Below are positions 6,797 to 14,711 of a stretch of 24,856 nt of DNA, in pieces. The stretch is taken from NCBI GenBank assembly GCA_040775095.1, contig JAXGTD010000053.1, positions 1 through 24,856 of the forward strand, written 5' to 3'. Every line of letters begins with the position of its first letter. The stretch's first letter is position 1. A program made the position numbers and the translations under genes. Under the pieces are notes generated by a model. That model was not told where the DNA came from, ran no database searches, and saw nothing but the letters and a program-made list of their open reading frames with translations. This DNA is from JAXGTD01 sp040775095. Its GTDB lineage: Bacteria > Pseudomonadota > Gammaproteobacteria > Chromatiales > Chromatiaceae.

Positions 6797-7249
6797 TTAG
6801 CGAATCCAGTCGATCAGGTGCATCAGGGGATCGTCGGTCTGGGTTTCGCAGACCACGCGGCCGCGCACGCTATGCCCGGCCCTGGCGACGGATTCGGGGT
6901 CGCCGGAGACGAGTGGGTGCCAGGGCGCCAGCGGTTTCCCCTCGCGGAGCAGCCGGTAGGCGCAGGTCTCGGGAAGCCAGGATGGGTCTCGCAGCACCTC
7001 CAGGGTCAGGGTGACACAATCGGAGACGCGCTTGGATCGATTCGCGTAGTCGCTGCAGTGGCAGTCTGTTTGGTCCAACAGGAAACAGGCGACGTTGGTG
7101 TAGTGGATGCGCCCGGTGTCCTCGTCCTGGTATTTCTGCAGGCAACATTTTGCGCAGCCGTCGCACAGCGACTCCCATTGCGCGGGTGTCATCGCCTCGA
7201 GCGGGATGCGCTCCCAGAAGGGCGCATCGGTCTGACTTGTGGAGGGCAT
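6797..7249 (-). CDS. ycgN: YcgN family cysteine cluster protein (UPF0260)
   Basis: A 150-residue protein with the family-defining cysteine cluster CDGCAKCC at about residues 29-36, matching the CxxCxxCC pattern of the putative zinc/iron-chelating domain. Further conserved cysteines occur in TDCHCSDY and ETCAYRLL. The C-terminal HPLVSGDPESV and DDPLMHLIDWI segments are typical of YcgN. The start is the ATG before PSTSQTDAPFWE; the open frame extends 59 codons upstream but is Arg-rich and not family-like. The molecular function is unknown; metal binding is inferred from the cysteines. A perfect TATAAT lies 35-40 bases upstream. Confidence 0.92.
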   Translation of the reverse strand: MPSTSQTDAPFWERIPLEAMTPAQWESLCDGCAKCCLQKYQDEDTGRIHYTNVACFLLDQTDCHCSDYANRSKRVSDCVTLTLEVLRDPSWLPETCAYRLLREGKPLAPWHPLVSGDPESVARAGHSVRGRVVCETQTDDPLMHLIDWIR

Positions 7250-7283
7250 GTTCGGATCTCGGGCTGGTCGTTGCTGCGGCCGG

Positions 7284-7289
7284 ATTATA
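7284..7289 (-). promoter_or_regulatory. -10 hexamer of a likely ycgN promoter
   Basis: TATAAT, the exact sigma70 consensus, is read on the minus strand at 7289-7284. It would start RNA near 7277, about 28 bases before the ycgN ATG. No good -35 lies at the right spacing, so it may need an activator. Confidence 0.4.
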
Positions 7290-7325
7290 GACCCATCGGC
7301 CCGACGAGCACCCAGACGCGGGACG

Positions 7326-7353
7326 CGGGGGGAATGAACGGTTCTTCCCCCCG
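7326..7353. repeat. 28-bp near-perfect palindrome in the ycgN/ogt divergent gap
   Basis: CGGGGGGAA-T-GAAC, a central G, then GTTC-TTCCCCCCG: 13 base pairs per arm with one unpaired T. It lies between two divergent genes, upstream of the ycgN -10 and of the ogt -10. No T-run follows on either strand, so it is not a normal terminator. An operator or an RNA structure is possible. Confidence 0.7.
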
Positions 7354-7431
7354 TGGGCTCGGGGAGGGATCGGATCGGTCCAGACGCCCGCCGTGTCTGC
7401 CCGCGCCTCGGTCGCCGGCCACGCACGGCGT

Positions 7432-7437
7432 TATACT
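7432..7437 (+). promoter_or_regulatory. possible -10 hexamer for ogt
   Basis: TATACT matches the sigma70 -10 consensus at five of six positions and would start RNA near 7444, about 57 bases before ogt. No recognisable -35 is present. Confidence 0.25.
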
Positions 7438-7500
7438 GCGGGCAGCTGGTAGACCCCGCGCCGCACAGGGCGCGGCCTTACCTGAACGAGGCAGGAACCC

Positions 7501-7989
7501 GTGAAACAGCAGGACATGCATTCATCTACGGCCCGGACGAGCACGCCGCTCGGTGTCCTGGAGGTCGCGTGGTCGGGGGATGGTCTGCGGCGTGTCGCGC
7601 TGCAACCGGACGCCACCGCCGGATCTCTGGCGCCCATGCCGCCGGCATGGCTCGCGGAGGAGCTCGCTGCCTACTTCCGTGATGGTCGCCACCGATTCTC
7701 GCTGCCTTTGCAACTCACCGGGACGGCGTTTCAGCAGCGGGTCTGGTCACTGCTGCGGGCCATCCCGCCCGGTCGCACCCGCACCTACGGGGAGATTGCC
7801 GCCGAGCTGGGAAGCGGCGCACGGGCCGTGGGCAACGCCTGCCGCGCCAACCCATGTCCCATCGTCGTGCCCTGCCATCGCGTCGTGGGACGCGCTGACC
7901 TCGGCGGTTTCGCCGGCGATACCGACGGGCGGCTGCTGCGCATGAAACGCTGGCTGCTGGCCCACGAGGACGCGGGGCACCGGGCGTGA
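7501..7989 (+). CDS. ogt: methylated-DNA-[protein]-cysteine S-methyltransferase
   Basis: A 162-residue O6-alkylguanine-DNA alkyltransferase. The acceptor motif PCHRVVG is at 124-130 with the reactive Cys125. The helix-turn-helix part GEIAAELGSGARAVGNACRA supplies the arginine finger (Arg108), and NP precedes the active site. It transfers a methyl or alkyl group from O6-guanine to its own cysteine in a suicide reaction. It has only the C-terminal MGMT-type region, with no Ada-N zinc or AraC regulatory domain. The GTG start follows CAGGAA by about five bases; an ATG five codons later is the alternative. The stop overlaps the xerD start by four bases (GTGA), so the two are translationally coupled. 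Confidence 0.93.
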   Translation: MKQQDMHSSTARTSTPLGVLEVAWSGDGLRRVALQPDATAGSLAPMPPAWLAEELAAYFRDGRHRFSLPLQLTGTAFQQRVWSLLRAIPPGRTRTYGEIAAELGSGARAVGNACRANPCPIVVPCHRVVGRADLGGFAGDTDGRLLRMKRWLLAHEDAGHRA

Positions 7990-8888
7990 GCCAGACACCC
8001 GGGGCCCTGATGATCGAGGGTTTTGCCGATACCCTCTGGATGGAGAGGGGCCTGAGCGCGAACACCCTGGCGGCCTATCAGTCGGACCTGCGCGCCTTTG
8101 CCGTCTGGCTCGCGCGCGATCGCGATCGCGAGCTCGTCCAGGCGTGCCGGGCGGATCTGCTGGACTATCTGACCGTGCTGGCGCAAAGCGGACGCAAGCC
8201 GCGCTCGGCGGCACGGCTGCTGTCGTGCCTGCGCCAGTTCTATGGCCATCTGCTGCGTCAGGGCCTGATCGGCGAGGATCCGAGCGCGCGGGTCGACCCG
8301 CCCAGGCTTGGCCGGCCATTGCCCACGACCCCAACGGAGACGGAGGTGGAGACCCTGCTCGCGGCACCTGACGCCAGCGAGCCCCGCGGGCACCGGGATC
8401 GTACGATGCTCGAGGTGCTCTACGCCAGCGGGCTGCGGGTCACCGAGCTGGTGAGCTTGACCCCGCAGTCGGTCAGCCTCACCCAGGGCGTCGTGCGCGT
8501 GACCGGCAAGGGCAACAAGGAGCGACTGGTCCCGCTCGGCGAGGAGGCATCCGGCTGGCTCGCCGAGTACGTGCGTGGCCCGCGGCTGATGCTCCTCGGC
8601 GGGCGAGTGAGCGACTACCTGTTCCCGACCGCGCGCAGCGAATGCATCACGCGCCAGGCCTTCTGGCAGTTGATCAAGCGCTACGCGCTGGAGGCGGGCA
8701 TCACCAAGTCCCTGTCCCCGCACACGCTCCGGCACGCGTTCGCGACCCACCTGCTCAATCACGGCGCCGATCTGCGCGTGGTGCAGATGCTGCTTGGCCA
8801 TAGCGACCTGTCGACAACCCAGATCTACACCCATGTCGCGCGCGAGCGTCTGCAGCAATTGCACACGCGCCATCATCCGCGCGCCTGA
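7986..8888 (+). CDS. xerD: site-specific tyrosine recombinase XerD
   Basis: A 300-residue tyrosine recombinase. The N-terminal SAM-like core-binding domain spans about 6-90. The catalytic set is complete: Arg151 (ASGLRVTEL), Lys175 (TGKGNKER), His246 and Arg249 (HTLRHAFATHLL), His272 (LLGHSDLSTTQ) and the nucleophile Tyr281 (IYTHV). The C-terminal ERLQQLHTRHHPRA is a hallmark of XerD rather than XerC. With XerC it resolves chromosome dimers at dif under FtsK control. The GTG start overlaps the ogt stop. xerD precedes dsbC in E. coli and relatives; here yajQ stands between them. Confidence 0.96.
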   Translation: MSQTPGALMIEGFADTLWMERGLSANTLAAYQSDLRAFAVWLARDRDRELVQACRADLLDYLTVLAQSGRKPRSAARLLSCLRQFYGHLLRQGLIGEDPSARVDPPRLGRPLPTTPTETEVETLLAAPDASEPRGHRDRTMLEVLYASGLRVTELVSLTPQSVSLTQGVVRVTGKGNKERLVPLGEEASGWLAEYVRGPRLMLLGGRVSDYLFPTARSECITRQAFWQLIKRYALEAGITKSLSPHTLRHAFATHLLNHGADLRVVQMLLGHSDLSTTQIYTHVARERLQQLHTRHHPRA

Positions 8889-9027
8889 CTGCCGTGACGA
8901 GCGGTGTGATCCACGCCGCATCCGCGTGGTGGAACTTGCCTCCCGGTTGCTCTATCGTTAGCCGCTGTCCCGCGCCGGCCGTTCGGCTCGCGCCAGGCTC
9001 GGCCGCGTTCTCAGCACAGGAGCTCTC

Positions 9028-9510
9028 ATGCCGTCATTTGATATCGTCTCGGAGGCAGACCTGCAGGAGGTCCGCAACGCGGTCGACCAGGCCAACCGCG
9101 AGATAGGCACCCGTTTTGATTTCAAGGGTGTCGGCGCCTCGTTCGAGCTTGGCGACGGCGAGATCCGAATGACGGCGGAGACGGAGTTTCAACTTCAACA
9201 GATGATGGATATTCTTCGGCAGAAGCTTGTCAAACGAAAGATCGACCTTGCCGCGCTGGACCCGGATGACGCGGTAACGTCGTTGAATGCCGCCCGGCAG
9301 CGCATTGGCATAAAACAGGGTATCGACGCCGATACCGCCAAACGACTGGTCAAGGCGCTGAAGGCGACGAAGCTCAGGGTGCAGGCACAGATACAGGGCG
9401 AGCAGCTCCGTGTCACCGGCAAGAAACGCGACGATCTTCAGCTGTCCATGTCCCACCTGCGCGAGCTCGACTGGGGGCGACCGCTTCAGTTCACTAACTT
9501 CAGAGACTAA
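9028..9510 (+). CDS. yajQ: YajQ family cyclic di-GMP-binding / nucleotide-binding protein
   Basis: A 160-residue protein matching YajQ along its whole length. It begins PSFDIVSEADLQEVRNAVDQ, has the IGTRFDFKG segment, and ends LQFTNFRD. It consists of two small ferredoxin-like domains. Some members bind cyclic di-GMP and act on transcription; others bind nucleotides or RNA. Which applies here cannot be told from the sequence. AGGAG lies about six bases before the ATG. The 139 bases between xerD and yajQ hold only a weak 6-bp hairpin (CCACGC/GCGTGG at 8911-8929) with no T-run. dsbC starts four bases after its stop. Confidence 0.95.
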   Translation: MPSFDIVSEADLQEVRNAVDQANREIGTRFDFKGVGASFELGDGEIRMTAETEFQLQQMMDILRQKLVKRKIDLAALDPDDAVTSLNAARQRIGIKQGIDADTAKRLVKALKATKLRVQAQIQGEQLRVTGKKRDDLQLSMSHLRELDWGRPLQFTNFRD

Positions 9511-9514
9511 CGAG

Positions 9515-10270
9515 ATGATGAATACATCGCAGCAGATCACTCGCCTGCGGGCTGCCCTGATGTTGCCCCTGGTGGCCGCCGCCGTGGCGATTGCTGTCCC
9601 TGGCCCCGCGCTGGCGGACGAAGCCGCCACCATTCGCGCCGCGCTGGCCAAGGTGCTGCCGGACTACCGGCCCAGCAGTGTGCGGCCGACCCCGATCGAC
9701 GGCCTGTTCCAGGTCGATATCGGGCCCCAGGTCATGTTCGTCACCAAAGACGGCAAGTACCTGATCGACGGCGCGATCATCGACCTCGAGACGCGTCAGG
9801 ACATCAGCGCGGCCGCCCAGGCCGATGCCCGCCGCCGCTCGATTGCGGGTGTGGGCGAGGAGAACATGATCGTCTTTGCCTCCGACAAGCCGAAGCATGA
9901 GGTCACCGTCTTCACGGACATCGACTGCGGCTACTGCCGCAAGCTCCATAGTCAGATCGCCGACTATGAGAAGGAGGGCATCAGCGTGCGCTACATGTTC
10001 TATCCCCGCTCCGGTGTCGATAGCCCGTCGTATCGTAAGGCGGTATCGGTCTGGTGCGCCGATGACCAGCGTGCGGCACTGACCGAAGCCAAGAGTGGCA
10101 AGCCCCTGCCCGAAAAGGATTGCACGAATCCGATCAAGGATCACATGCAGCTCGGAGAGCTGATGGGCATCCGTGGCACACCCGCGATCGTGCTCGAGAA
10201 CGGCGAGATGGTGCCGGGCTATGTTGAGCCCAAGCGGCTCTCCGCCCTGTTGGAGCAGAAGGCGAACTGA
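9515..10270 (+). CDS. dsbC: thiol:disulfide interchange protein DsbC
   Basis: A 251-residue periplasmic disulfide isomerase. A signal peptide (basic start, hydrophobic core LMLPLVAAAVAIAV, cleavage after PALA at about 34) is followed by an N-terminal dimerisation domain (about 36-95) and a linker helix. The thioredoxin-like domain has the active site CGYC (138-141) and the cis-proline loop GTP (221-223). Two more cysteines (181 and 203) fit the structural disulfide seen in E. coli DsbC. The start is the first of two adjacent ATGs; the frame is open upstream into yajQ but lacks a signal there. It lies four bases after yajQ. The electron partner DsbD is not in the window. Confidence 0.94.
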   Translation: MMNTSQQITRLRAALMLPLVAAAVAIAVPGPALADEAATIRAALAKVLPDYRPSSVRPTPIDGLFQVDIGPQVMFVTKDGKYLIDGAIIDLETRQDISAAAQADARRRSIAGVGEENMIVFASDKPKHEVTVFTDIDCGYCRKLHSQIADYEKEGISVRYMFYPRSGVDSPSYRKAVSVWCADDQRAALTEAKSGKPLPEKDCTNPIKDHMQLGELMGIRGTPAIVLENGEMVPGYVEPKRLSALLEQKAN

Positions 10271-10326
10271 CGCCCCTTGTTGCTCCGGCGCGATCGTCTT
10301 CCTCTCCAGATCCACGGCGGCCCCGC

Positions 10327-11091
10327 ATGACGGGGCCGGCGATCGCGTGCGCGTTTCGAACCGATCGTGGGCGGGTCAGGCCCCATAACGAGGACGCGGT
10401 CTCGATCTGGCCGGAGCAGGGCGTCATCGTGGTGGCCGACGGGATTGGCGGGGCCAATGCCGGCGAGGTCGCCAGCGCCATGGCGATCCAGGTCATTGGT
10501 CAACGGCTGCGCCGGCAAGAGCCGGCGCGGGACGACCCCAACCGCGCCTTGCGGTGGGTCGCGGCCGCGGTGCAGGAGGCGGGCGGTGCGATCTGCGAGA
10601 TGGCCACGCGCCGGCCCGACTGCGCCGGCATGGGCACCACGGTCGTGATCGGGTTGATCGGCGAGGCCTGGATGGCCTGCGGCCACGTCGGCGATTCGCG
10701 TCTGTACCGGCTGCGCGGCGGCGCCCTGACACGGCTGACCACCGATCATTCGCTGATTCAGGACGTGGTCAGCCGGGGGCTGTTCCCGAGTATCGAGCAA
10801 GCGCGCGCTTCCGGTATCGGGGCAAACCTCCTGACCCGTGCGGTCGGATCATCCAATCAGGTGGTCGTGGATACCCGGATCGTCGAGCTCGAACCCGGGG
10901 ACCTCTATCTGTTCTGCACCGATGGGCTCACCGGCATGCTGCCCGACCCCGAGTTGGCGCGGCTGCTGGCGCTGGGCGCGGGCGATCTCGAATCGCTCGC
11001 CGATGAGTTGGTATGCGAGGCCCTCGACGCCGGCGGCATCGACAACATCACCCTGGCGCTGGTTCGCGTCGATGGGCTGGACGTTGCCTGA
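10327..11091 (+). CDS. PP2C-type serine/threonine protein phosphatase
   Basis: A 254-residue bacterial PP2C (Stp1-like) with all metal-binding motifs: RPHNEDA (Asp23), VVADGIGGANAGE (Asp38, Gly39), GMGTT (101-105), GHVGDSRLYRL (119-129), LFCTDGL (Asp199) and DNIT (Asp239). No membrane segment or extra domain is present, so it is a soluble Mn/Mg-dependent phosphatase that removes phosphate from Ser/Thr residues. No partner kinase is encoded in the window. Its ATG has no strong ribosome site, and it follows dsbC by 56 bases on the same strand, suggesting read-through from the yajQ-dsbC unit. Confidence 0.92.
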   Translation: MTGPAIACAFRTDRGRVRPHNEDAVSIWPEQGVIVVADGIGGANAGEVASAMAIQVIGQRLRRQEPARDDPNRALRWVAAAVQEAGGAICEMATRRPDCAGMGTTVVIGLIGEAWMACGHVGDSRLYRLRGGALTRLTTDHSLIQDVVSRGLFPSIEQARASGIGANLLTRAVGSSNQVVVDTRIVELEPGDLYLFCTDGLTGMLPDPELARLLALGAGDLESLADELVCEALDAGGIDNITLALVRVDGLDVA

Positions 11092-11333
11092 TCCCGATCG
11101 GGAACCGCTGCTTGACCCGGCGTTTCCCGCGGCAGCAGCACCTGTTGCGGTCTTTTGGGCGCGATCAGCGGTTGCAAACGTGGAACATCGGACATCGCCG
11201 GTTGTGATCGTCCTGATCTGCGGGACCGAGAATGCTGGGGAGGCGCGAATGGGCGTTTCCAAGGTGCCTGGTCCGGATCCGCTCGCGCGCGGCCATCGCC
11301 GGACGCCCCCGATCCCGTTGCCGCGGGCGAGCG
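11092..11333. other. gene-free gap between convergent phosphatase and mutS
   Basis: About 240 bases without a credible ORF. A perfect 12-bp palindrome TCCCGATCGGGA starts at the first base after the phosphatase stop (11092-11103), too compact and without a T-run to be called a terminator. Nothing else convincing is visible. Confidence 0.5.
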
Positions 11334-13976
11334 TCAGCCGGCTGGACCAAACCCCAGTGTCTTGAGCTCGTAGAGCATTGCGAGGGCCTCGCGCGGGCTG
11401 AGCCCATCGGGATCGATGGCGCGCAGTTGCTCGAGCGCGGGGTTCGGTGGCTCCGCCGGGAACAGCGAGAGTTGGGCCATCCGCTGGCCACGACCGCCGG
11501 TGCCGAGTTGCTCACGCCCAGGGGCGATCTCCTCGAGCTCGCGCAGCCGCGCGCGCGCGCGAGCGATCACCGGCGCCGGGACCCCGGCCAGCGCGGCAAC
11601 CTGGAGCCCGTAGCTCTGATTGGCGGGCCCCTCGCGCACCGCGTGCAGGAACACGATGCGCTCCCCATGCTCCACCGCGTCGAGGTGGACGTTGGCGATC
11701 CCCGGGTATTCGTCCGGCAGCGTCGTCAGCTCGAAATAGTGGGTTGCGAACAGGCAGTACGCGCCAATGCGGGTGGCGAGCTCCACCGCGCAGGCCCAGG
11801 CCAGCGACAGGCCATCGAACGTGCTGGTGCCACGACCGATCTCGTCCATCAGCACGAGACTGCGGGCGGTGGCGTTGTGTAGGATGTTGGCCGTCTCTTC
11901 CATCTCCACCATGAACGTGGAACGGCCCCCAGCCAGATCGTCGGCGGCCCCGATGCGCGAGAAGATCTGGTCCACCGGTCCGATGCGCGCGTGCCGGGCG
12001 GGAACGAAGCTGCCGGCGCAGGCCATGAGAACGATCAGTGCCGTCTGGCGCATGAAGGTGGACTTGCCCCCCATGTTCGGCCCGGTGATCACCAGCATCC
12101 GCCGCGAGGAATCCAGGCCGATGCCGTTGGCGACGAACGGCTCGCGCCCGGAGCGCGCGCCGACCTGCTCGACCACCGGGTGGCGACCGTCGTCGATCCG
12201 GATCGTCGCCTCGTCGGTCAGGTCCGGGCGGGTCCAGTCGAGTTGGTCGGCGCGCTCGGCGAGGTTGCAGAGCACGTCGAGGGTGGCGATGGCAACCGCG
12301 GTGGTCTGGAGCGCGGGGAGGGTCTCGCCGATCGCCGCGAGCAGCTCGCCGTAGAGGGCCTTCTCACGCGCGAGTGCGCGTTCACGCGCGCTCAGCACCT
12401 GGTCCTCGAAGCGCTTCAGCTCCGGGGTGATGTAGCGTTCGGCACCCTTGAGGGTCTGGCGGCGCTGATAGTCGCCAGGAACCTTGTCGCCGTGGCTGCG
12501 GCCCAGCTCGATGAAATAGCCGTGCACGCGATTGTAACTGACCTTGAGTGTCGCGATGCCGGTGCGCTCGCGCTCGCGGGCCTCCAGCTCCAGTAGGAAC
12601 TGATCCCCGTGCTCGGCCAGCTCACGCAGCGCGTCGAGGTCGACATCGAAGCCACGGGCGATGACGCCGCCGTCGCGGATCAGCATCGGTGGATTGTCGA
12701 CCAGCGCGCGCCCGAGCAGCATCAGGGTCTCGGGATGGTCCTGGAGATCGTCACGCAGGCCGTCCAGGCGCGGGCTGTCGAGCCCGTCGAGCCCGCCGCG
12801 CAGGGCTGGCAGTTGCGCCAGGGCGTCGCGCAGGGTGGCCAGGTCGCGCGGGCGTGCCGAGGCGAGCGCGACCCGGGCCAGGATACGCTCCATGTCGCCA
12901 ATCGCGGCCAGGTCCGTTCGCAGCGGCTCGAAGGCGCGGCTCAGGGTCAGCGCCTCGACGGCGTCATGGCGCAGACCGATCTCGCGGCGGTCGCGCAGCG
13001 GCCGGCTGATCCAGCGCCGCAGCAGCCGGGCGCCCATCGCGGTGCTGGTATGGTCCATCACACCGGCCAGGGTGTGCTCGTCCTGGCCACTCAGGGACCG
13101 GACCAGCTCCAGATTGCGCCGGGTTGCCGCATCGAGAATCACCGCCTCCTCGCGCCGCTCGGTGGTCAGCCCCCGCAGATGTGGCAGCGCGGCGCGTTGT
13201 GTGTCCTTGACGTATTGCAGCAGACAGCCGGCGGCGCCGATGGCCAGCGGCAGGTCGCCGCAGCCGAAGCCCGTGAGATCGCGGGTTCCGAACTGCTCAC
13301 ACAGCAGCCGTTCCCCGGAGCCCGTGTCGAAGTGCCAGGCGGGACGGCGGGTGATGCCGACGACCAGGCGCCAGCCATCGGGTAGAGGACTGTCCTCCTC
13401 GACCAGCGTCTCGGCCGGGCGCAGCCGCTCGAGCTCGGCGCCAAGCGCCTCGCGCGCCGGCAGCTCCATCACCGAGAAGCGCCCCGTGGAGAGCTCCAGG
13501 ATCGCCAGGCCGAATGACGCATGGCCCGCCACGACACCCTCCGTGACGGCGCAGAGCAGGTTCTCGCCGCGTTCCTCGAGTAGCGCCTCGTCCGTCAGCG
13601 TCCCGGGTGTGACGACGCGCACGACCTCGCGCTCGACTGGCCCCTTTGACTTGGCCGGGTCGCCGATCTGCTCGCAGATGGCGACCGAGATCCCCTTGCG
13701 GACGAGGCGCGCCAGGTAGCCCTCGACGGCGTGGTACGGCACACCGGCCATCGGGATTGGCTGTCCGCCGGACTGTCCGCGTTTGGTCAGGGTGATGTCC
13801 AGTAGCCCAGCCGCGCGCTCCGCGTCCTCGAAAAAGAGCTCGTAGAAGTCGCCCATCCGATAGAAAAGCAGCATGTCGGGATAGTCCGCCTTGATGCGAA
13901 GGAACTGCTGCATCATGGGGGTGTGTTGCGTGGTATCGGACGGCATCGGGTCGGTCGTGCTCGGGCTGTGATCCAT
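11334..13976 (-). CDS. mutS: DNA mismatch repair ATPase MutS
   Basis: A full-length MutS (880 residues from the chosen ATG). The mismatch-reading motif is MGDFYELF, with Phe44-Tyr-Glu46. The connector, core and clamp regions follow, then the ATPase with Walker A GPNMGGKS at 632-639, Walker B LVLMDE with Asp711-Glu712, and the signature STFMVEMEE. Near the C-terminus QLSLF at about 835-839 fits a sliding-clamp binding motif, followed by the dimerisation/tetramerisation helices. It binds mispairs and recruits MutL. None of several in-frame ATGs (14021, 13976, 13946, 13916) has a Shine-Dalgarno sequence; 13976 is a compromise, and 13946 would match the E. coli N-terminus most closely. MutL is not in the window. 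Confidence 0.95.
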   Translation of the reverse strand: MDHSPSTTDPMPSDTTQHTPMMQQFLRIKADYPDMLLFYRMGDFYELFFEDAERAAGLLDITLTKRGQSGGQPIPMAGVPYHAVEGYLARLVRKGISVAICEQIGDPAKSKGPVEREVVRVVTPGTLTDEALLEERGENLLCAVTEGVVAGHASFGLAILELSTGRFSVMELPAREALGAELERLRPAETLVEEDSPLPDGWRLVVGITRRPAWHFDTGSGERLLCEQFGTRDLTGFGCGDLPLAIGAAGCLLQYVKDTQRAALPHLRGLTTERREEAVILDAATRRNLELVRSLSGQDEHTLAGVMDHTSTAMGARLLRRWISRPLRDRREIGLRHDAVEALTLSRAFEPLRTDLAAIGDMERILARVALASARPRDLATLRDALAQLPALRGGLDGLDSPRLDGLRDDLQDHPETLMLLGRALVDNPPMLIRDGGVIARGFDVDLDALRELAEHGDQFLLELEARERERTGIATLKVSYNRVHGYFIELGRSHGDKVPGDYQRRQTLKGAERYITPELKRFEDQVLSARERALAREKALYGELLAAIGETLPALQTTAVAIATLDVLCNLAERADQLDWTRPDLTDEATIRIDDGRHPVVEQVGARSGREPFVANGIGLDSSRRMLVITGPNMGGKSTFMRQTALIVLMACAGSFVPARHARIGPVDQIFSRIGAADDLAGGRSTFMVEMEETANILHNATARSLVLMDEIGRGTSTFDGLSLAWACAVELATRIGAYCLFATHYFELTTLPDEYPGIANVHLDAVEHGERIVFLHAVREGPANQSYGLQVAALAGVPAPVIARARARLRELEEIAPGREQLGTGGRGQRMAQLSLFPAEPPNPALEQLRAIDPDGLSPREALAMLYELKTLGFGPAG

Positions 13977-14098
13977 CGTCGGGTTGGTCTTGTCCGCGGG
14001 CTCAATGGCGATCAGGGGCATGGACGGGATTTTGACTGATTCACGGGGTCCGTGTGCGCGCCATCGGCGTCGGATCCCCCGCGGCCGCGGCAAGCGGC

Positions 14099-14104
14099 TA
14101 CAAT
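14099..14104 (+). promoter_or_regulatory. possible -10 hexamer just before the 14114 gene
   Basis: GGCTACAAT places a TACAAT -10 box only ten bases before the ATG at 14114. If used, RNA would begin at or within a few bases of the start codon, giving a leaderless or nearly leaderless message. That fits the absence of a ribosome site. No -35 is evident. Confidence 0.25.
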
Positions 14105-14113
14105 GCGTCGGCC

Positions 14114-14662
14114 ATGCACATCAAGCTACCCCGCACCTACAAACTGCTGCTCGCCCTGGTCGTGGTGATCGGCCCGTTCTATTGGCTCGTATTTACCGAC
14201 GACGGCCAGCGTCGCACCGATCTGGTCATGCTCCATCTGATGGGGCGTCCGAGTTTCGACATCGCCTATGAACGGCTCACGAATGCGGCCACGGAGCAGT
14301 TGTTTCGCGACCAGTTCCCCGATCTTAAGCTCGAGTGCGTCGATCGGCCTTCCCCGTTCGGTAGTCGGGTCTGTGCCGCACCCATCGCGTCCTTCAATGC
14401 CCTGCCGGCCCGCTCGGCGGTGCTCTATTTCAACGACGATCGGCTGCGCGCCCTGCGCCTGGACTACCGGGTGCGCTATCACGATCTCCTGGTGAACAGT
14501 CTACGGGAACGTTTCGGCGATCCGCGTGAGGAGACGACTGGCGACGTCCCGGTGCTGACCTGGCAACTCGACGGGGGGCTTGTCATGTTACCAGCCGTTG
14601 CCGTCGAGCACGAAGCCGATGCGGCCCTGCTGTGGCTGGCACCGGAGGTGGTTGCCCCCTGA
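14114..14662 (+). CDS. membrane-anchored protein of unknown function
   Basis: A 182-residue protein I do not recognise. It has one N-terminal hydrophobic helix at about residues 9-26 (LLLALVVVIGPFYWLVF) after a short basic start, so it is probably anchored in the inner membrane with a periplasmic domain. The soluble part has two cysteines (in LECVD and SRVCAAP), which could form a disulfide, and a compact mixed fold. The start is the ATG before HIKLPRTYK; an upstream extension of 20 codons is Ala/Gly-rich and not convincing. It is divergent from mutS and convergent with the following minus-strand genes, so it appears monocistronic. Confidence 0.75.
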   Translation: MHIKLPRTYKLLLALVVVIGPFYWLVFTDDGQRRTDLVMLHLMGRPSFDIAYERLTNAATEQLFRDQFPDLKLECVDRPSPFGSRVCAAPIASFNALPARSAVLYFNDDRLRALRLDYRVRYHDLLVNSLRERFGDPREETTGDVPVLTWQLDGGLVMLPAVAVEHEADAALLWLAPEVVAP

Positions 14663-14711
14663 GCACGCCCCGGCACATGCCCGGCGCGGAGGCGCGATCG
14701 CGTGCGCCGAT

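Noticed and set aside
6685..7014. Plus-strand ORF starting in repeat copy A
   Set aside because: It consists of repeat sequence followed by the antisense of ycgN.
8911..8929. Hairpin CCACGC/GCGTGG after xerD considered as a terminator
   Set aside because: Only six base pairs and no T-run.
11155..11373. Plus-strand 72-codon ORF in the gap before mutS
   Set aside because: No ribosome site, biased composition, and it runs into the end of mutS on the opposite strand.
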